Positions 26,415-36,957 of a DNA stretch of 64,000 bases are shown piece by piece. The notes beneath the pieces were generated by a model, which saw nothing but the letters and a program-made list of their open reading frames with translations, had not been told where the DNA came from and searched no databases. The translations under genes and the position numbers were made by a program. Origin of the DNA: Halovibrio variabilis. GTDB taxonomy: Bacteria; Pseudomonadota; Gammaproteobacteria; Pseudomonadales; Halomonadaceae. Location of the stretch: contig NZ_BJXV01000008.1 in assembly GCF_007991175.1 (NCBI RefSeq), positions 62,001 to 126,000 on the forward strand, given 5' to 3'. Within the stretch, counting starts at the first letter, position 1, and every line of letters starts with the position of its first letter.

Positions 26415-28448
26415 TTACAGCCCGAAAGGGTAGGCGTCCGGCACCCCGTCAAGGGTTTTACTCGCCAGTGGGGTCACGGCACGGGTTTGGTCAATCCACA
26501 CGTACTCGTCAAACTGCTCCGCCAAGCACGCCTTAAAGTAGTGACTAGCCCGCTCGGTTTCGGGGCGGTAAATCACGCCGATGGCCCGCTCTAGATAGGA
26601 TTCGTGCATACGTTTATCCAGCTCCCGCGACGCCGGATGCCGCAGGGGCAATGTACACGCAGGCATCCCGGCGTCGTGGAAAAGCCGCTCCCAGCTATCG
26701 CGCAGAGAAGGCCTTACCTGCTTGACCTCCATCGGCTCGTCCCAGTTCGAAGCGGCGGCCACCGTGCCACTGTGGGTGCCAAAACCAATCAAGTAGGCAT
26801 CATCGCCATAGGCCTCACGACACAGCTGCCCCACGTTATGCTGGCCACGCGCGCTCATGTCGGTGGCGCTGGCATCGCCGATATGGGAGTTGTGTTCCCA
26901 GATCACTGCTTTGGTGCCATGACCCCCATGGCTAAGCAGGCTATCTAGGGTATCGAACATATGCTGATCACGCAGGTTCCAGGAATCGCTGTATCCGCTG
27001 TACATACTGCGGTAGTAACGCTCGGCATTGGCGATAAGTCGCGCGTTGTGAACGGCGTCCATAAAACGCTCGCCATCCTGCTGAGCGTACTCCATACGCT
27101 TATTGATCAACGCCACCAAGGTGGCCACCACGTCGTCCTCACACTCGCGATAGCGCCCGGCGGCCGCCGCACGACCGTAGGTAGCGGGGTCGGATTGCCA
27201 GGGCGTAAGACAGCCATAGCGTTCCCGGGCTGTCGCCGCCGCCTGAGGATCCACCTCATCAAGGTAATCAAGCACGGCGCTAATCGAGGTAAACAGGCTA
27301 TAAAGATCCAGCCCGTAAAAAGCAACGCGCTTTTCGGGGTCATGGATGCTGGCGTTATGTTCACGCAGCCAGTCAACGAAGCCGCGCACTTCTTCATTCC
27401 GCCACATCCAGGTGGGAAAACGAGCAAAAGCGGTCCACTCCGCTGGCGGCGTTTGCAGGTGGCGCACGTAGTGATCGATTCGGCTGGCATCGGGCCAGTC
27501 GGCCTCCACGGCGACAAAGTCGAAGCCCTTCTTCTCAATAAGCGCTCGGGTAATACGGGCACGAAAACGGTAAAACTCAGACGTGCCGTGGGACGCCTCG
27601 CCAATCAGCACCACGCGTGAATCGCCGATGCGTTCCAGCAGACGATCAATATTGCCCTCATCAATATCGTCGATGGGATCGGCGGCCTCGGCTATCAATT
27701 CACTGGTACGCATCGAACTCGCCTCGCGAGAAGGACGTTGAGTGACTTCCCTGGCGACAGGGGCACGCTTGTCGGCGTGGCGATCTTCCCAGCCAGCATC
27801 GCCCACCAAAGGCACAAAGCGCACCTCGGTCAGGTGCTCTTCGCGAAATTCGTGCTCCGACACGCGGGTCACACGAATCAGCGCTTGCTCAGTTTGGCTG
27901 GCGCTGATGGGAATAACCAAGCGTCCGCCAATCGCCAACTGCTGCTTGAGCGACTCAGGCACCTCAGGCCCACCGGCGGCCACGACGATGCCATCGTAAG
28001 GCGCCTGGGCAGGCCAGCCCAGCGTGCCATCACCATGCACCACCTCGATATTGTCATAGCCAAGCGAGCCGAGCACCTCGCGAGCACTGTCAGCCAGGGT
28101 TTCATAACGCTCAATAGTCACCACATCATCGCCGATCTCGCCCAATATCGCGGCGGCGTAGCCTGACCCGGTGCCTACCTCCAGCAGCTTCCCGCCCCCA
28201 GTGAGCTGCAGCGCGTCCACCATATACGCCACGATGTACGGCTGGGAAATGGTCTGCTGCTCGTTAATCGGCAGGGCCGAATCCTCATAAGCGAACTCAC
28301 GCAGAGAGGGAGGAAGAAAGGCTTCTCGGGGTACCTTGCCCATGGCATTAAGCACCACCGATGAGGTAATACCTCGCTGGGCGATGTGGCGCGTCACCAT
28401 CGCCTGACGGCGCCGCGTATAACTGTGCTGATCGCGTTCCTTTGCCAT
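26415..28448 (-). CDS. fused protein-isoaspartate methyltransferase / erythromycin esterase-like protein
   Basis: 677 aa in one uninterrupted frame. Residues ~1-215 are Pcm-like: INEQQTISQPYIVAYM, the SAM motif LLEVGTGSGYAAAIL and GGRLVIPI. After a ~30-residue charged linker, residues ~245-677 are an erythromycin esterase family domain: GEASHGTSEFYRFR, EADWPDASRIDHYVR and WEHNSHIGDASATDM, with the conserved Glu and His residues of the metal-free hydrolase site. The Pcm half would repair damaged proteins; the substrate of the esterase half is unknown and need not be a macrolide. AGAGGACGGAG precedes ATG 28448. Confidence 0.88.
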   Translation of the reverse strand: MAKERDQHSYTRRRQAMVTRHIAQRGITSSVVLNAMGKVPREAFLPPSLREFAYEDSALPINEQQTISQPYIVAYMVDALQLTGGGKLLEVGTGSGYAAAILGEIGDDVVTIERYETLADSAREVLGSLGYDNIEVVHGDGTLGWPAQAPYDGIVVAAGGPEVPESLKQQLAIGGRLVIPISASQTEQALIRVTRVSEHEFREEHLTEVRFVPLVGDAGWEDRHADKRAPVAREVTQRPSREASSMRTSELIAEAADPIDDIDEGNIDRLLERIGDSRVVLIGEASHGTSEFYRFRARITRALIEKKGFDFVAVEADWPDASRIDHYVRHLQTPPAEWTAFARFPTWMWRNEEVRGFVDWLREHNASIHDPEKRVAFYGLDLYSLFTSISAVLDYLDEVDPQAAATARERYGCLTPWQSDPATYGRAAAAGRYRECEDDVVATLVALINKRMEYAQQDGERFMDAVHNARLIANAERYYRSMYSGYSDSWNLRDQHMFDTLDSLLSHGGHGTKAVIWEHNSHIGDASATDMSARGQHNVGQLCREAYGDDAYLIGFGTHSGTVAAASNWDEPMEVKQVRPSLRDSWERLFHDAGMPACTLPLRHPASRELDKRMHESYLERAIGVIYRPETERASHYFKACLAEQFDEYVWIDQTRAVTPLASKTLDGVPDAYPFGL

Positions 28449-28665
28449 AGCTCCGTCCTCTTGATATTGCTGGAAAACAAGGGTGTGTTAAACCGGAATG
28501 GCTTGTCCTGCTTTTGGTCAAGCCTGTGATCCTTGTTACTAGCGTAGTACACCCAGACGGGACATTGGCAAAGCGGAGAGTGCAATCGAAAAGGACGTTA
28601 ACAGTGAAACGTACGCAACGCCGTCAAGCGCCAAGAAAGGTAACCCCGTGAAAGGGGCAGTCAGC

Positions 28666-30591
28666 CTAACGCGGCGGTAGGTTGTCCGGTGGAGGAAAGA
28701 CCACATCGTCACCACGGGTGGCATCCAACTGGCGGATATCGGTAGGCCGGCCCTGATCGTCCAGCGTTATCAGACCGATACCGCTGCCATTCCAAAGCCG
28801 CTCACCGGCGCTGGCGCGATCGGGATCACGGGGGTGAACACTGAGTTTGCGGCGCTTGGTGAACCAGTTCAGCGGCGACCACGGCGCGTAGAGCCAGCGG
28901 TTGAGGCGGTCAAAGGTATTGAGTAGGTTGTCGGGAAAGGTATTTTTGATCCCGCTCGAGGTGATTTGCCATAGGTGGGGAGAACGCCGCTGATGGCGAA
29001 CCACAATGTCGTAGACAAACGAGTAATGCACATCCCCTGACAAAATCACATAGTTACCCGGCGTTTTGGAGTGCCGCCAAATTTGCAGCAGCGTATTGGC
29101 CGCGCCGCGGTGGGCCATCCAGTTTTCGGCATCCACCATCAGCGGCTTACCCGCCAGGGTAAACAGCTTTTGAATCCCCTCGATCAACTTGACCCCGAAC
29201 ATTGGCGCGGGGGAAATAATCACCGCACTTTTAGCGCCCAGCAGCGCCTGCTGCATTTCCATCAGCGCCTCCCAATCCATGAGGCCTGAGGGCCGTTTGG
29301 GGCTACGCTCGCTGCGCCAGCGACGGGTGCGGGTATCCAGCACAATCAGTGTCGGCGTGCCAGGAATCTGAAACTCCCAGCCCTGAAAACGAAGCAGCCG
29401 TGCAATCAGCCCATCCTGCTCAGCACACGCCAGCGGTTGGGCGCCATCGCCCAGCAGCGTCGCGGCGTGATGGACTAACGGATTCAATTTATCCGGGTCG
29501 TTACCCCAGCCTTGGCAGAGCAGATAGGCCGCCAGGGCATTACCGATAATACGCTTAGAGAACGGGTTGCCGTAGGCGGCACGCTCCCAGTCGGCGGTCA
29601 AATTCCAATCGTCGGAGACGTCGTGGTCGTCAAAGATCATCAGGCTGGGCAGGTGCGCCATTAAGCGCGCGCACTGGGGCAAGCCTTCAACAAAGGTATC
29701 GATCACCGCCTGCTCCTGGCGATACAGTTCGGCGTCTTTGTCAGCTAACGCAGGGATCTCGGGGGCAATCACGCGCCAAGGCACCGGCGACCATACCAGG
29801 CAGTACATGGCGAGCATTTCAGCCAGCGTCATCAAGTGGTTATGGGCATTCGCCGAGGTAAACACGGGCTTTTTGACACCGCCAAAAAAGCGTTCGCGCA
29901 GTGCGGCGTTGCTGGTTACATCGGGCAACAGCGACCCACGCCGGTAGTAGCTATCCGGCGAGCGGTAGAGCGCTTGGCTATCGTCGACAGTCGCCCCTTC
30001 CAGCCACTCATCCACCAGCCCTAGCCGCTCAATCAGCGCGTGCACGGCGCGCAGCATCGGCCCGGCCACGTCGTCGGCGTACACCTGGTCGCCGGTCATC
30101 AGCAGCCAAGCGGGCCATTCGGCGGGCGCTGCCTGCTGCTCAGCCAGCCAGCTATCCGCGCGCACCAGACCATCGGCGCTATCGTGATGGGGCTTGCGGC
30201 AGGAGCCGTGCATGAGACGGTGATGGCGTGAGGCAATCACAAAGGCGGGATAAGCGGCGCCGTCATAACACAGCCACGGCGCCCATTCGGGCAGTGAGCG
30301 CCATTCGCCCTGCGCTGTTGCCACCTGCAAGTCGTACTCAATACGCTCGTCGCAGGGCAGCGCTGATGCAAGCTCACAATCAATAAGGTAAATAAAGGCG
30401 TGTTTGCCAATGGCGAGACACTGCTGGTGGGGCGCTAAATCGATTGACTGGCTATCGGCGCGCCCAGGGTGCAGCACTAACGTCATGTCCAGAGGCCGGG
30501 TGGCAACGAGCCAAAGCACTAATCGCGTCGTGCTGATGCGTCTTAACAGGGGGCCGACGACTATATCAGGCAGCGTATCCGTGCGATTCAT
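28666..30591 (-). CDS. PhoD-like phosphatase family protein
   Basis: 641 aa. The central and C-terminal parts carry the PhoD-like metallophosphatase blocks: MTGDQVYADDVAG, LMIFDDHDVSDDWNLT and ILSGDVHYSFVYD, whose Asp/His residues would bind the metals. No Tat or Sec signal is visible at the N-terminus (MNRTDTLPDIVVGPLLRRIS), unlike secreted PhoD, so it is probably cytoplasmic. It may hydrolyse phosphodiesters, but the substrate is unknown. No Pho box was seen upstream. Confidence 0.82.
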   Translation of the reverse strand: MNRTDTLPDIVVGPLLRRISTTRLVLWLVATRPLDMTLVLHPGRADSQSIDLAPHQQCLAIGKHAFIYLIDCELASALPCDERIEYDLQVATAQGEWRSLPEWAPWLCYDGAAYPAFVIASRHHRLMHGSCRKPHHDSADGLVRADSWLAEQQAAPAEWPAWLLMTGDQVYADDVAGPMLRAVHALIERLGLVDEWLEGATVDDSQALYRSPDSYYRRGSLLPDVTSNAALRERFFGGVKKPVFTSANAHNHLMTLAEMLAMYCLVWSPVPWRVIAPEIPALADKDAELYRQEQAVIDTFVEGLPQCARLMAHLPSLMIFDDHDVSDDWNLTADWERAAYGNPFSKRIIGNALAAYLLCQGWGNDPDKLNPLVHHAATLLGDGAQPLACAEQDGLIARLLRFQGWEFQIPGTPTLIVLDTRTRRWRSERSPKRPSGLMDWEALMEMQQALLGAKSAVIISPAPMFGVKLIEGIQKLFTLAGKPLMVDAENWMAHRGAANTLLQIWRHSKTPGNYVILSGDVHYSFVYDIVVRHQRRSPHLWQITSSGIKNTFPDNLLNTFDRLNRWLYAPWSPLNWFTKRRKLSVHPRDPDRASAGERLWNGSGIGLITLDDQGRPTDIRQLDATRGDDVVFPPPDNLPPR

Positions 30592-30644
30592 CCAGTGAGA
30601 TCTCCGTTATCGACACGCTACCATAGACAGTTCCACCACCATTT

Positions 30645-30776
30645 TTAATCCGCCAGAGGTGGTGGGTTAAAAGTGGCATGCCAATCAAGGTAGCGTACCG
30701 CGTCATCCAAACGCTCTAGCTCAACGTCCCAGTGCGCACGGTTCGCTTCCGGTCGTTGGCTTAATTGCAGACGCAT
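30645..30776 (-). CDS. possible small protein, 43 aa
   Basis: A short frame upstream of the PhoD-like gene encodes MRLQLSQRPEANRAHWDVEL and ends NPPPLAD. Its composition looks protein-like (amphipathic, charged), but there is no clear ribosome site and I recognise no family. It could be a real small gene or the remnant of a longer one. Confidence 0.3.
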   Translation of the reverse strand: MRLQLSQRPEANRAHWDVELERLDDAVRYLDWHATFNPPPLAD

Positions 30777-30845
30777 CACGCTTAGCGGGGGTTCAGCGCA
30801 TGGTCAAGGTTATCAGCGTTTAAGCAGGTTTGCGTTATGAACGTT

Positions 30846-30881
30846 CTATCGACTGTCCTATCGACTGTCCTATCGACAGTC
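30846..30881. repeat. three 12-bp tandem repeats over the gdhA stop
   Basis: CTATCGACTGTC occurs twice exactly and once with two changes (30846-30857, 30858-30869, 30870-30881). The third unit contains the stop codon of the glutamate dehydrogenase gene. Confidence 0.85.
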
Positions 30882-32204
30882 CTGACAATTCCCCCGCACC
30901 GTAATCGCTTCGGCAATGCGCTCAATGCCCTGGCGATAGGCGGCTTGGCGGTAGGTAATGCCTTCGGCCTGTGCGCGCGTTAGCACTTGGCTGGCTTCTT
31001 CGCTGAGCAGTGTGTCCAAACGCTCGTTAACCTGCTTTTCGCTCCACTTCTCACCGGCCCGGTTTTGCAGCCACTCAAAGTAGCTGACAATCACCCCGCC
31101 CGTGTTGACCAATACATCCGGCAGCACCGGCACGTCGCGCTGGGCAAGGGCCTGATCGGCCTCGCTGGTGAGTGGGCCATTGGCGATTTCCAAGATAGCG
31201 CTGGCGTTTACCTCATTCACATTGTCGCCATGAATTTGATTTTCTAGCGCCGCCAGTACCAATACATCGACCTCCAGTGCCAGCAGCTCGGCACCCGCCA
31301 TCGCGCTGCCCGCATCGCTATCAGTCACTTTGCCGCTGTTTGCTTTGGCCTGCTTAACCGCTGCAATATCCAGCCCATCAGCGTTATAAAGCGCGCCGCT
31401 GGAATCCGATACCGCCACAATGCGGTAGCCACGTTCACTGGCTAAACGGGCAAAGTGATAAGCCGCGTTGCCAAACCCTTGCACCGCCACGGTGGTCTCT
31501 TCGGGTTTTCGCCCTGTGCGCTCTGACCACAAGTCGAGCACCTGTAGCGCGCCCCGCCCGGTCGCGGCAACCCGCCCTGGCGAGCCACCAAGAGCGATAG
31601 GTTTACCGGTAATCGCCGCGGGGGCTTTAGCGCGGGTGATTTGTTCGTATTCATCAATCATCCAGCCCAATACCGTGGCATCGATATTAACGTCTGGCGC
31701 GGGAATATCGCGATCAGGCCCCATAATATCGGCAATGGCGCGAATATATCCCCGCGCCAAGCGCTCAAGCTCCAACGACGACAGTGCCTTGGCATCCACT
31801 TGGACACCGCCTTTACCGCCGCCATAGGGCAAGCCGACGACCGCGCACTTCACGGCCATCCAAAAGCTTAGCGTGGTGACTTCATGCTGATTGACATTGG
31901 GATGAAAGCGAACGCCGCCTTTGGCAGGCCCCAGGCTGGTATCGTAATGTACTCGCCAGGCAGGAAAGGCTTTTAGGCGCCCATCGTCCATACGTACGGG
32001 AATGCTCACCTGCAGCGAAAGGCTGGGCTGCATCAGCCGCGCTTGGGCGTCAGGGTGAATATCGAGCACTTTGAACACATCTTCAAGCCGTGAACGGGCA
32101 TCCTCAAACAACGCCGCGCCGGTTTCGGGCGTCAACGCCTGGGTTGCCGTTTTCTCTATTGGCTTTTGCGCTACCTGGGGTATCTTCGTTTTGGCCTTGC
32201 CCAT
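30870..32204 (-). CDS. gdhA: Glu/Leu/Phe/Val dehydrogenase (glutamate dehydrogenase)
   Basis: 444 aa of the hexameric glutamate dehydrogenase family: substrate-binding PAKGGVRFHP, the catalytic lysine region PYGGGKGGV, PDVNIDATVLGWMIDEY and the nucleotide-binding VAVQGFGNAAYH. It interconverts glutamate and 2-oxoglutarate/ammonia in the cytosol. A strong AAGGAGGGTG site precedes ATG 32204. Coenzyme preference cannot be read. The C-terminus (GNCQDCR) ends within a 12-bp tandem repeat. Confidence 0.92.
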   Translation of the reverse strand: MGKAKTKIPQVAQKPIEKTATQALTPETGAALFEDARSRLEDVFKVLDIHPDAQARLMQPSLSLQVSIPVRMDDGRLKAFPAWRVHYDTSLGPAKGGVRFHPNVNQHEVTTLSFWMAVKCAVVGLPYGGGKGGVQVDAKALSSLELERLARGYIRAIADIMGPDRDIPAPDVNIDATVLGWMIDEYEQITRAKAPAAITGKPIALGGSPGRVAATGRGALQVLDLWSERTGRKPEETTVAVQGFGNAAYHFARLASERGYRIVAVSDSSGALYNADGLDIAAVKQAKANSGKVTDSDAGSAMAGAELLALEVDVLVLAALENQIHGDNVNEVNASAILEIANGPLTSEADQALAQRDVPVLPDVLVNTGGVIVSYFEWLQNRAGEKWSEKQVNERLDTLLSEEASQVLTRAQAEGITYRQAAYRQGIERIAEAITVRGNCQDCR

Positions 32205-32303
32205 TTAACACCCTCCTTTTCCTTGGCCCGAGCAGGACTTTAAGGCATTAACCTTATAACGTGTGTAAAGCGTAGCAGTTATCGATATGCAGAGGAGAAG
32301 GCC

Positions 32304-33359
32304 GTGCCGGATGAAGGCGTGTATGGCGAACAAGAGGCAGAAACACTGGCCACCGCGGGGCTAGGCAATTCAGTACTGCGTGATTTGGCTTGGCTGGCGA
32401 CAACACCTGACCTGATTACACTGCCGCCGCCGGTGCCTTGCGGGGGGCGCCCATCGCTTCAAGAATTGGGCTTACAGGGCGCGCTATTACCCTGGCTGCA
32501 TCAACTTGGCCAACCGCCGTTAGCCGCCCTGAACGGCCACCGCGCCACGCGCATGGGTCATTACCATGAGCGCCTGTGGCACACGCTGTTAGACCATGCG
32601 CCAAATACACGGTTATTAGCCAGTAATGTGCGTATTGCTCGCCAACGTAACACCCTGGGCGAGCTGGATATGCTCTATCGAACCCGGAACAACCCGGCGC
32701 CGGTACATTTGGAAGTGGCGATTAAGTTCTACTTGGGGCTCCCCGATGGGCCAGGCGCGCCGACCAGCCAAAGCCGCTGGATTGGCCCCGGCGGGCTAGA
32801 TAGCTTGGCGATTAAAAGCGCTCACCTGCACCGTCATCAGCTACCGCTTTCGACTACCGCGCTGGCGCTAAAAACGCTTACCCACTGGCTCACCCCTCGG
32901 GATATTGGCGCCGCTGATGTTCATTTAGTGGAGCAGTTAACCCAGCGGCTGGCGATGCCTGGCGTGCTCTACTACCCCTGGCACGCGGTGCTGCCAGCGC
33001 CGGAAGGGGCGACGCCAGACCATCGCCGGGGAAGGTGGTGCTACGTAAGCGATTGGCCTGCGCTGGCATCGTGCTTTACCGAACGACCCTGGGTGGCATG
33101 GCTTGCAAAACCCCACTGGTTAGCGCCCCCGCCGCGTAACGCTTTTCGTCCCCTGGCGGAGCAACTGCCTGCCGTGATTGATAGGGTGCAAACGTGGCAG
33201 TCAGCGCAACAAATCATGCTGTGTTACCCCAATAAACAGGGCGCTGAAAAGGGCTATACAAAGGGCTATACAACCGGCCACACAAAGGGTTATGAACGGC
33301 TGTTCCTGGTGCCCGATAATTGGCCGCGCCAGGTGCCTCTGCCGCCCTCTGAAGGCTAA
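32304..33359 (+). CDS. DUF1853 family protein
   Basis: 351 aa starting at GTG 32304, supported by AGAGGAGAAG just upstream. It has the DUF1853 blocks: LRDLAWLATTPDL, the central LGELDMLY and HLEVAIKFYLG, reminiscent of a nuclease-like ExK core, and WIGPGGLDSLAIK. Near the C-terminus a short repeat GYTKGYTTGHTKGYE is encoded by a small tandem duplication. The family's function is unknown. It is divergent from gdhA. Confidence 0.85.
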   Translation: MPDEGVYGEQEAETLATAGLGNSVLRDLAWLATTPDLITLPPPVPCGGRPSLQELGLQGALLPWLHQLGQPPLAALNGHRATRMGHYHERLWHTLLDHAPNTRLLASNVRIARQRNTLGELDMLYRTRNNPAPVHLEVAIKFYLGLPDGPGAPTSQSRWIGPGGLDSLAIKSAHLHRHQLPLSTTALALKTLTHWLTPRDIGAADVHLVEQLTQRLAMPGVLYYPWHAVLPAPEGATPDHRRGRWCYVSDWPALASCFTERPWVAWLAKPHWLAPPPRNAFRPLAEQLPAVIDRVQTWQSAQQIMLCYPNKQGAEKGYTKGYTTGHTKGYERLFLVPDNWPRQVPLPPSEG

Positions 33360-33402
33360 ACAGCGCCCTGTTAGCGGCGGCTGACGTTACACCACGACCA
33401 AA

Positions 33403-34542
33403 TTACACAATAACCAAGTTATCGCGGTGAATCAGCTCATGGGCTTCCACGTAGCCGAGGATCGCCTCAATCTGGTGGCTGGGCTGACCTGCCAACTGGC
33501 GCGCTTCATCGGCGCCGTAGTTCACCAGGCCTTTGGCCACTGATGCGCCCTGCTCGTCCACGCACACCACCATATCGCCGCGTTTAAAGTCGCCCTGCAC
33601 GTCGCGCACGCCGACCGCCAGCAGGCTAGAGCCTTTATCGCGCAGCACTTTGACCGCCCCGGCATCCAGCACTAGCGTGCCACGCACCTGCAACTGCCCC
33701 GCCAGCCAGCGCTTGCGCGCCGCTATGGGCACTTGATCGGGCCGCAGCAAGGTGCCGAGCGCCTCACCCGCCATTATCCGGTTGATGACGTCAGGCTGGC
33801 GGCCGCTGGCAATCACCGTGACAGCACCAGAGCGCGCGGCTAGCTGCGCCGCGCGGATTTTAGTACTCATACCGCCGCGCCCCAGTGCCCCGCCACTGCC
33901 TGCGACGGCAGCTAAGCGCGGGTCGTCGGCGCGCCCTTCGGCAATCATCTGGGCATTGGAATCATGGCGCGGGTCGGCGTCAAACAGGCCTTCCTGGTCG
34001 GTCAGTAGCAGCAGCGCGTCCGCTTCCAACAGATTGGCGACCAGCGCGCCCAGGGTGTCGTTATCGCCAAAGCGAATTTCATCGGTGACCACGGTGTCGT
34101 TTTCGTTGATCACTGGCACCACGCGCATTTCGACCAGCGTGCGCAGCGCCGAAAGCGCATTCAGGTAGCGCTTGCGGTTGGAAAGGTCGTCATGGGTCAG
34201 CAGAATCTGCGCGGTGAGCATGCGGTGGCGAGCAAAGTGCTGCTCATAGCACTGAGTCAGGCCGTTTTGGCCCACCGCCGCGGCGGCTTGTAGCTTATGC
34301 ACGGCGCTGGGGCGCACCTGCCAGCCCAGCCGTACCATGCCCGCCGCCACGGCGCCGGAGGAGACCAGCACCACCTCGATGCCCTGTTGGTGCAAAGCGG
34401 CGATTTGATCTACCCAGCCGCCAATGGCAGCTTCATCCAGGCCGCGGCCATCGTTGGTGAGTAGCGCACTGCCAATTTTAACCACCACCCGCCGTGCACG
34501 GATTAAGGCGTTGCGCCCCAGGATTTGCTCGTTACTTGCCAT
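33403..34542 (-). CDS. proB: glutamate 5-kinase
   Basis: 379 aa: an amino-acid kinase domain ([62 protein letters not shown]) followed by a C-terminal PUA domain from about residue 285. It phosphorylates glutamate as the first step of proline synthesis and is feedback-inhibited by proline in the family, relevant to osmoadaptation in halophiles. It follows obgE by 26 bp on the same strand. Confidence 0.95.
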   Translation of the reverse strand: MASNEQILGRNALIRARRVVVKIGSALLTNDGRGLDEAAIGGWVDQIAALHQQGIEVVLVSSGAVAAGMVRLGWQVRPSAVHKLQAAAAVGQNGLTQCYEQHFARHRMLTAQILLTHDDLSNRKRYLNALSALRTLVEMRVVPVINENDTVVTDEIRFGDNDTLGALVANLLEADALLLLTDQEGLFDADPRHDSNAQMIAEGRADDPRLAAVAGSGGALGRGGMSTKIRAAQLAARSGAVTVIASGRQPDVINRIMAGEALGTLLRPDQVPIAARKRWLAGQLQVRGTLVLDAGAVKVLRDKGSSLLAVGVRDVQGDFKRGDMVVCVDEQGASVAKGLVNYGADEARQLAGQPSHQIEAILGYVEAHELIHRDNLVIV

Positions 34543-34568
34543 GCGACCCCACCTTTATAAAACAAAGC

Positions 34569-35783
<1,215 letters not shown>

Positions 35784-35832
35784 CTAAATATACAACACTT
35801 TTCTACTATCGCCGTTGCCCACTATCGTAGTG

Positions 35833-35896
35833 AAAAACCTAAGTAGTTAAAAACCTAAGTAGTTAAAAACCTAAGCAATCAAAGACGCTAAGCAGC
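35833..35896. repeat. four 16-bp tandem repeats upstream of obgE
   Basis: AAAAACCTAAGTAGTT occurs twice exactly (35833-35864), followed by two diverging copies. It lies between the rpmA terminator and the obgE start and so probably in the obgE promoter or leader. Confidence 0.85.
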
Positions 35897-35930
35897 CAAA
35901 AACCATGGCAGAAAAAGAGATTTAACCGAC

Positions 35931-35958
35931 AAAAAAGCCCCGCCATAGCGGGGCTTTT
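35931..35958. terminator. rplU-rpmA terminator
   Basis: AAAAGCCCCG, a short CATA loop and CGGGGCTTTT form a strong stem with A/T runs on both sides, about 70 bp past the rpmA stop. Confidence 0.85.
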
Positions 35959-36025
35959 CTTCTCGCAGTTTTTTGCAGCTTATTTCTGCAACGTACTTCG
36001 AAACTACGAGCGTAACGCTAGCCGT

Positions 36026-36283
36026 TTAGGCAGATACGATGCTAACGAACTTGCGGTTTTTCGGACCTTTGGTCTCAAACTTCACAAAACCGTCGCTCAG
36101 CGCGAACAGTGTGTGGTCACGACCTAGGCCTACGCCAGTGCCCGCATGGAAGTGCGTGCCACGCTGACGTACGATGATGTTACCCGCCGTTGCCGCTTGG
36201 CCACCGAAGAGTTTCACACCTAAGCGTTTGGACTCGGAATCGCGACCGTTACGCGTGGAGCCGGCTGCCTTTTTATGTGCCAT
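36026..36283 (-). CDS. rpmA: 50S ribosomal protein L27
   Basis: 85 aa, essentially full family length, with the conserved N-terminus [20 protein letters not shown] and core [20 protein letters not shown]. It sits near the peptidyl-transferase centre. It is the second gene of rplU-rpmA, 30 bp after rplU. Confidence 0.97.
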   Translation of the reverse strand: MAHKKAAGSTRNGRDSESKRLGVKLFGGQAATAGNIIVRQRGTHFHAGTGVGLGRDHTLFALSDGFVKFETKGPKNRKFVSIVSA

Positions 36284-36313
36284 TGCAAAATCCTCCTTAA
36301 GGGAATTGACCGC

Positions 36314-36625
36314 TTACGCAGAAATTCCGGTAATTTTGACTTCAGTGAACCACTGGCGGTGGCCCTGACGCTTCATGCTATGCTTACGACGACGGAACTT
36401 GATGATAGTGATTTTATCACCACGGCCGTGAGAAACCACTTCGGCAGACACTTTAGCGCTACCGATCATCGGCGCGCCGATAGTGACATCATCGCCGTCT
36501 GCGACCATCAGCACTTCGTCAAACTCGATTGTTTCGCCGGTAGGAATTTCCAGCTTTTCGAGTTTAAGGGTTTGACCTTCTTGAACGCGGTACTGCTTAC
36601 CACCGCTTTTGATAACTGCGTACAT
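36314..36625 (-). CDS. rplU: 50S ribosomal protein L21
   Basis: 103 aa with [18 protein letters not shown] at the start and the RNA-binding [17 protein letters not shown] near the end; full family length. First gene of the rplU-rpmA operon, with a good sigma-70 promoter upstream. Confidence 0.97.
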   Translation of the reverse strand: MYAVIKSGGKQYRVQEGQTLKLEKLEIPTGETIEFDEVLMVADGDDVTIGAPMIGSAKVSAEVVSHGRGDKITIIKFRRRKHSMKRQGHRQWFTEVKITGISA

Positions 36626-36957
36626 GTCGCTCTCCGGACTGTCGATTTAAATGCCGCTTATTTAACCGTTAAACGGCGCTCATCACCTACGCTCTTGCGA
36701 GTCGTGCTCTTATCGACCTGCGGCGAGTGGCGCCCCTTTTGGCAGCCATCTGACAGGGAGCATGATGAGTGGGTCGCGGATTATAACGACAATCGCCTTG
36801 TACCACAAGACTACAAGCATTTACCCATGATAGCTATCCGACACCGAGAGCGTGGTAACCGCCGCACGTATCTTGACGCCTAACAGACAGCCCCATAGCA
36901 TGACATCAACTTTAGGGCGGCTCTTACCGCCTCCATCTGCCGCGATGAACGGATTCC
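36626..36957. other. divergent intergenic region rplU / ispB
   Basis: 332 bp without a gene. It holds the rplU promoter (listed separately), a ~155-nt rplU leader and the ispB upstream region. A leader-based autoregulation of L21 is possible but no known motif was identified. Confidence 0.5.
36780..36808 (-). promoter_or_regulatory. sigma-70 promoter of rplU-rpmA
   Basis: On the minus strand TTGTGG (36803-36808) and a perfect TATAAT (36780-36785) are separated by 17 bp, close to the sigma-70 optimum. It would start a leader of about 150 nt. Confidence 0.7.

Noticed and set aside
26961..27620. 219-codon plus-strand frame opposite the Pcm-esterase gene
   Set aside because: Antisense to conserved esterase motifs and lacks any recognisable domain.
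30592..30660. Pho box upstream of the PhoD-like phosphatase
   Set aside because: A CTGTCTA heptamer occurs but no second heptamer follows at 11 bp.
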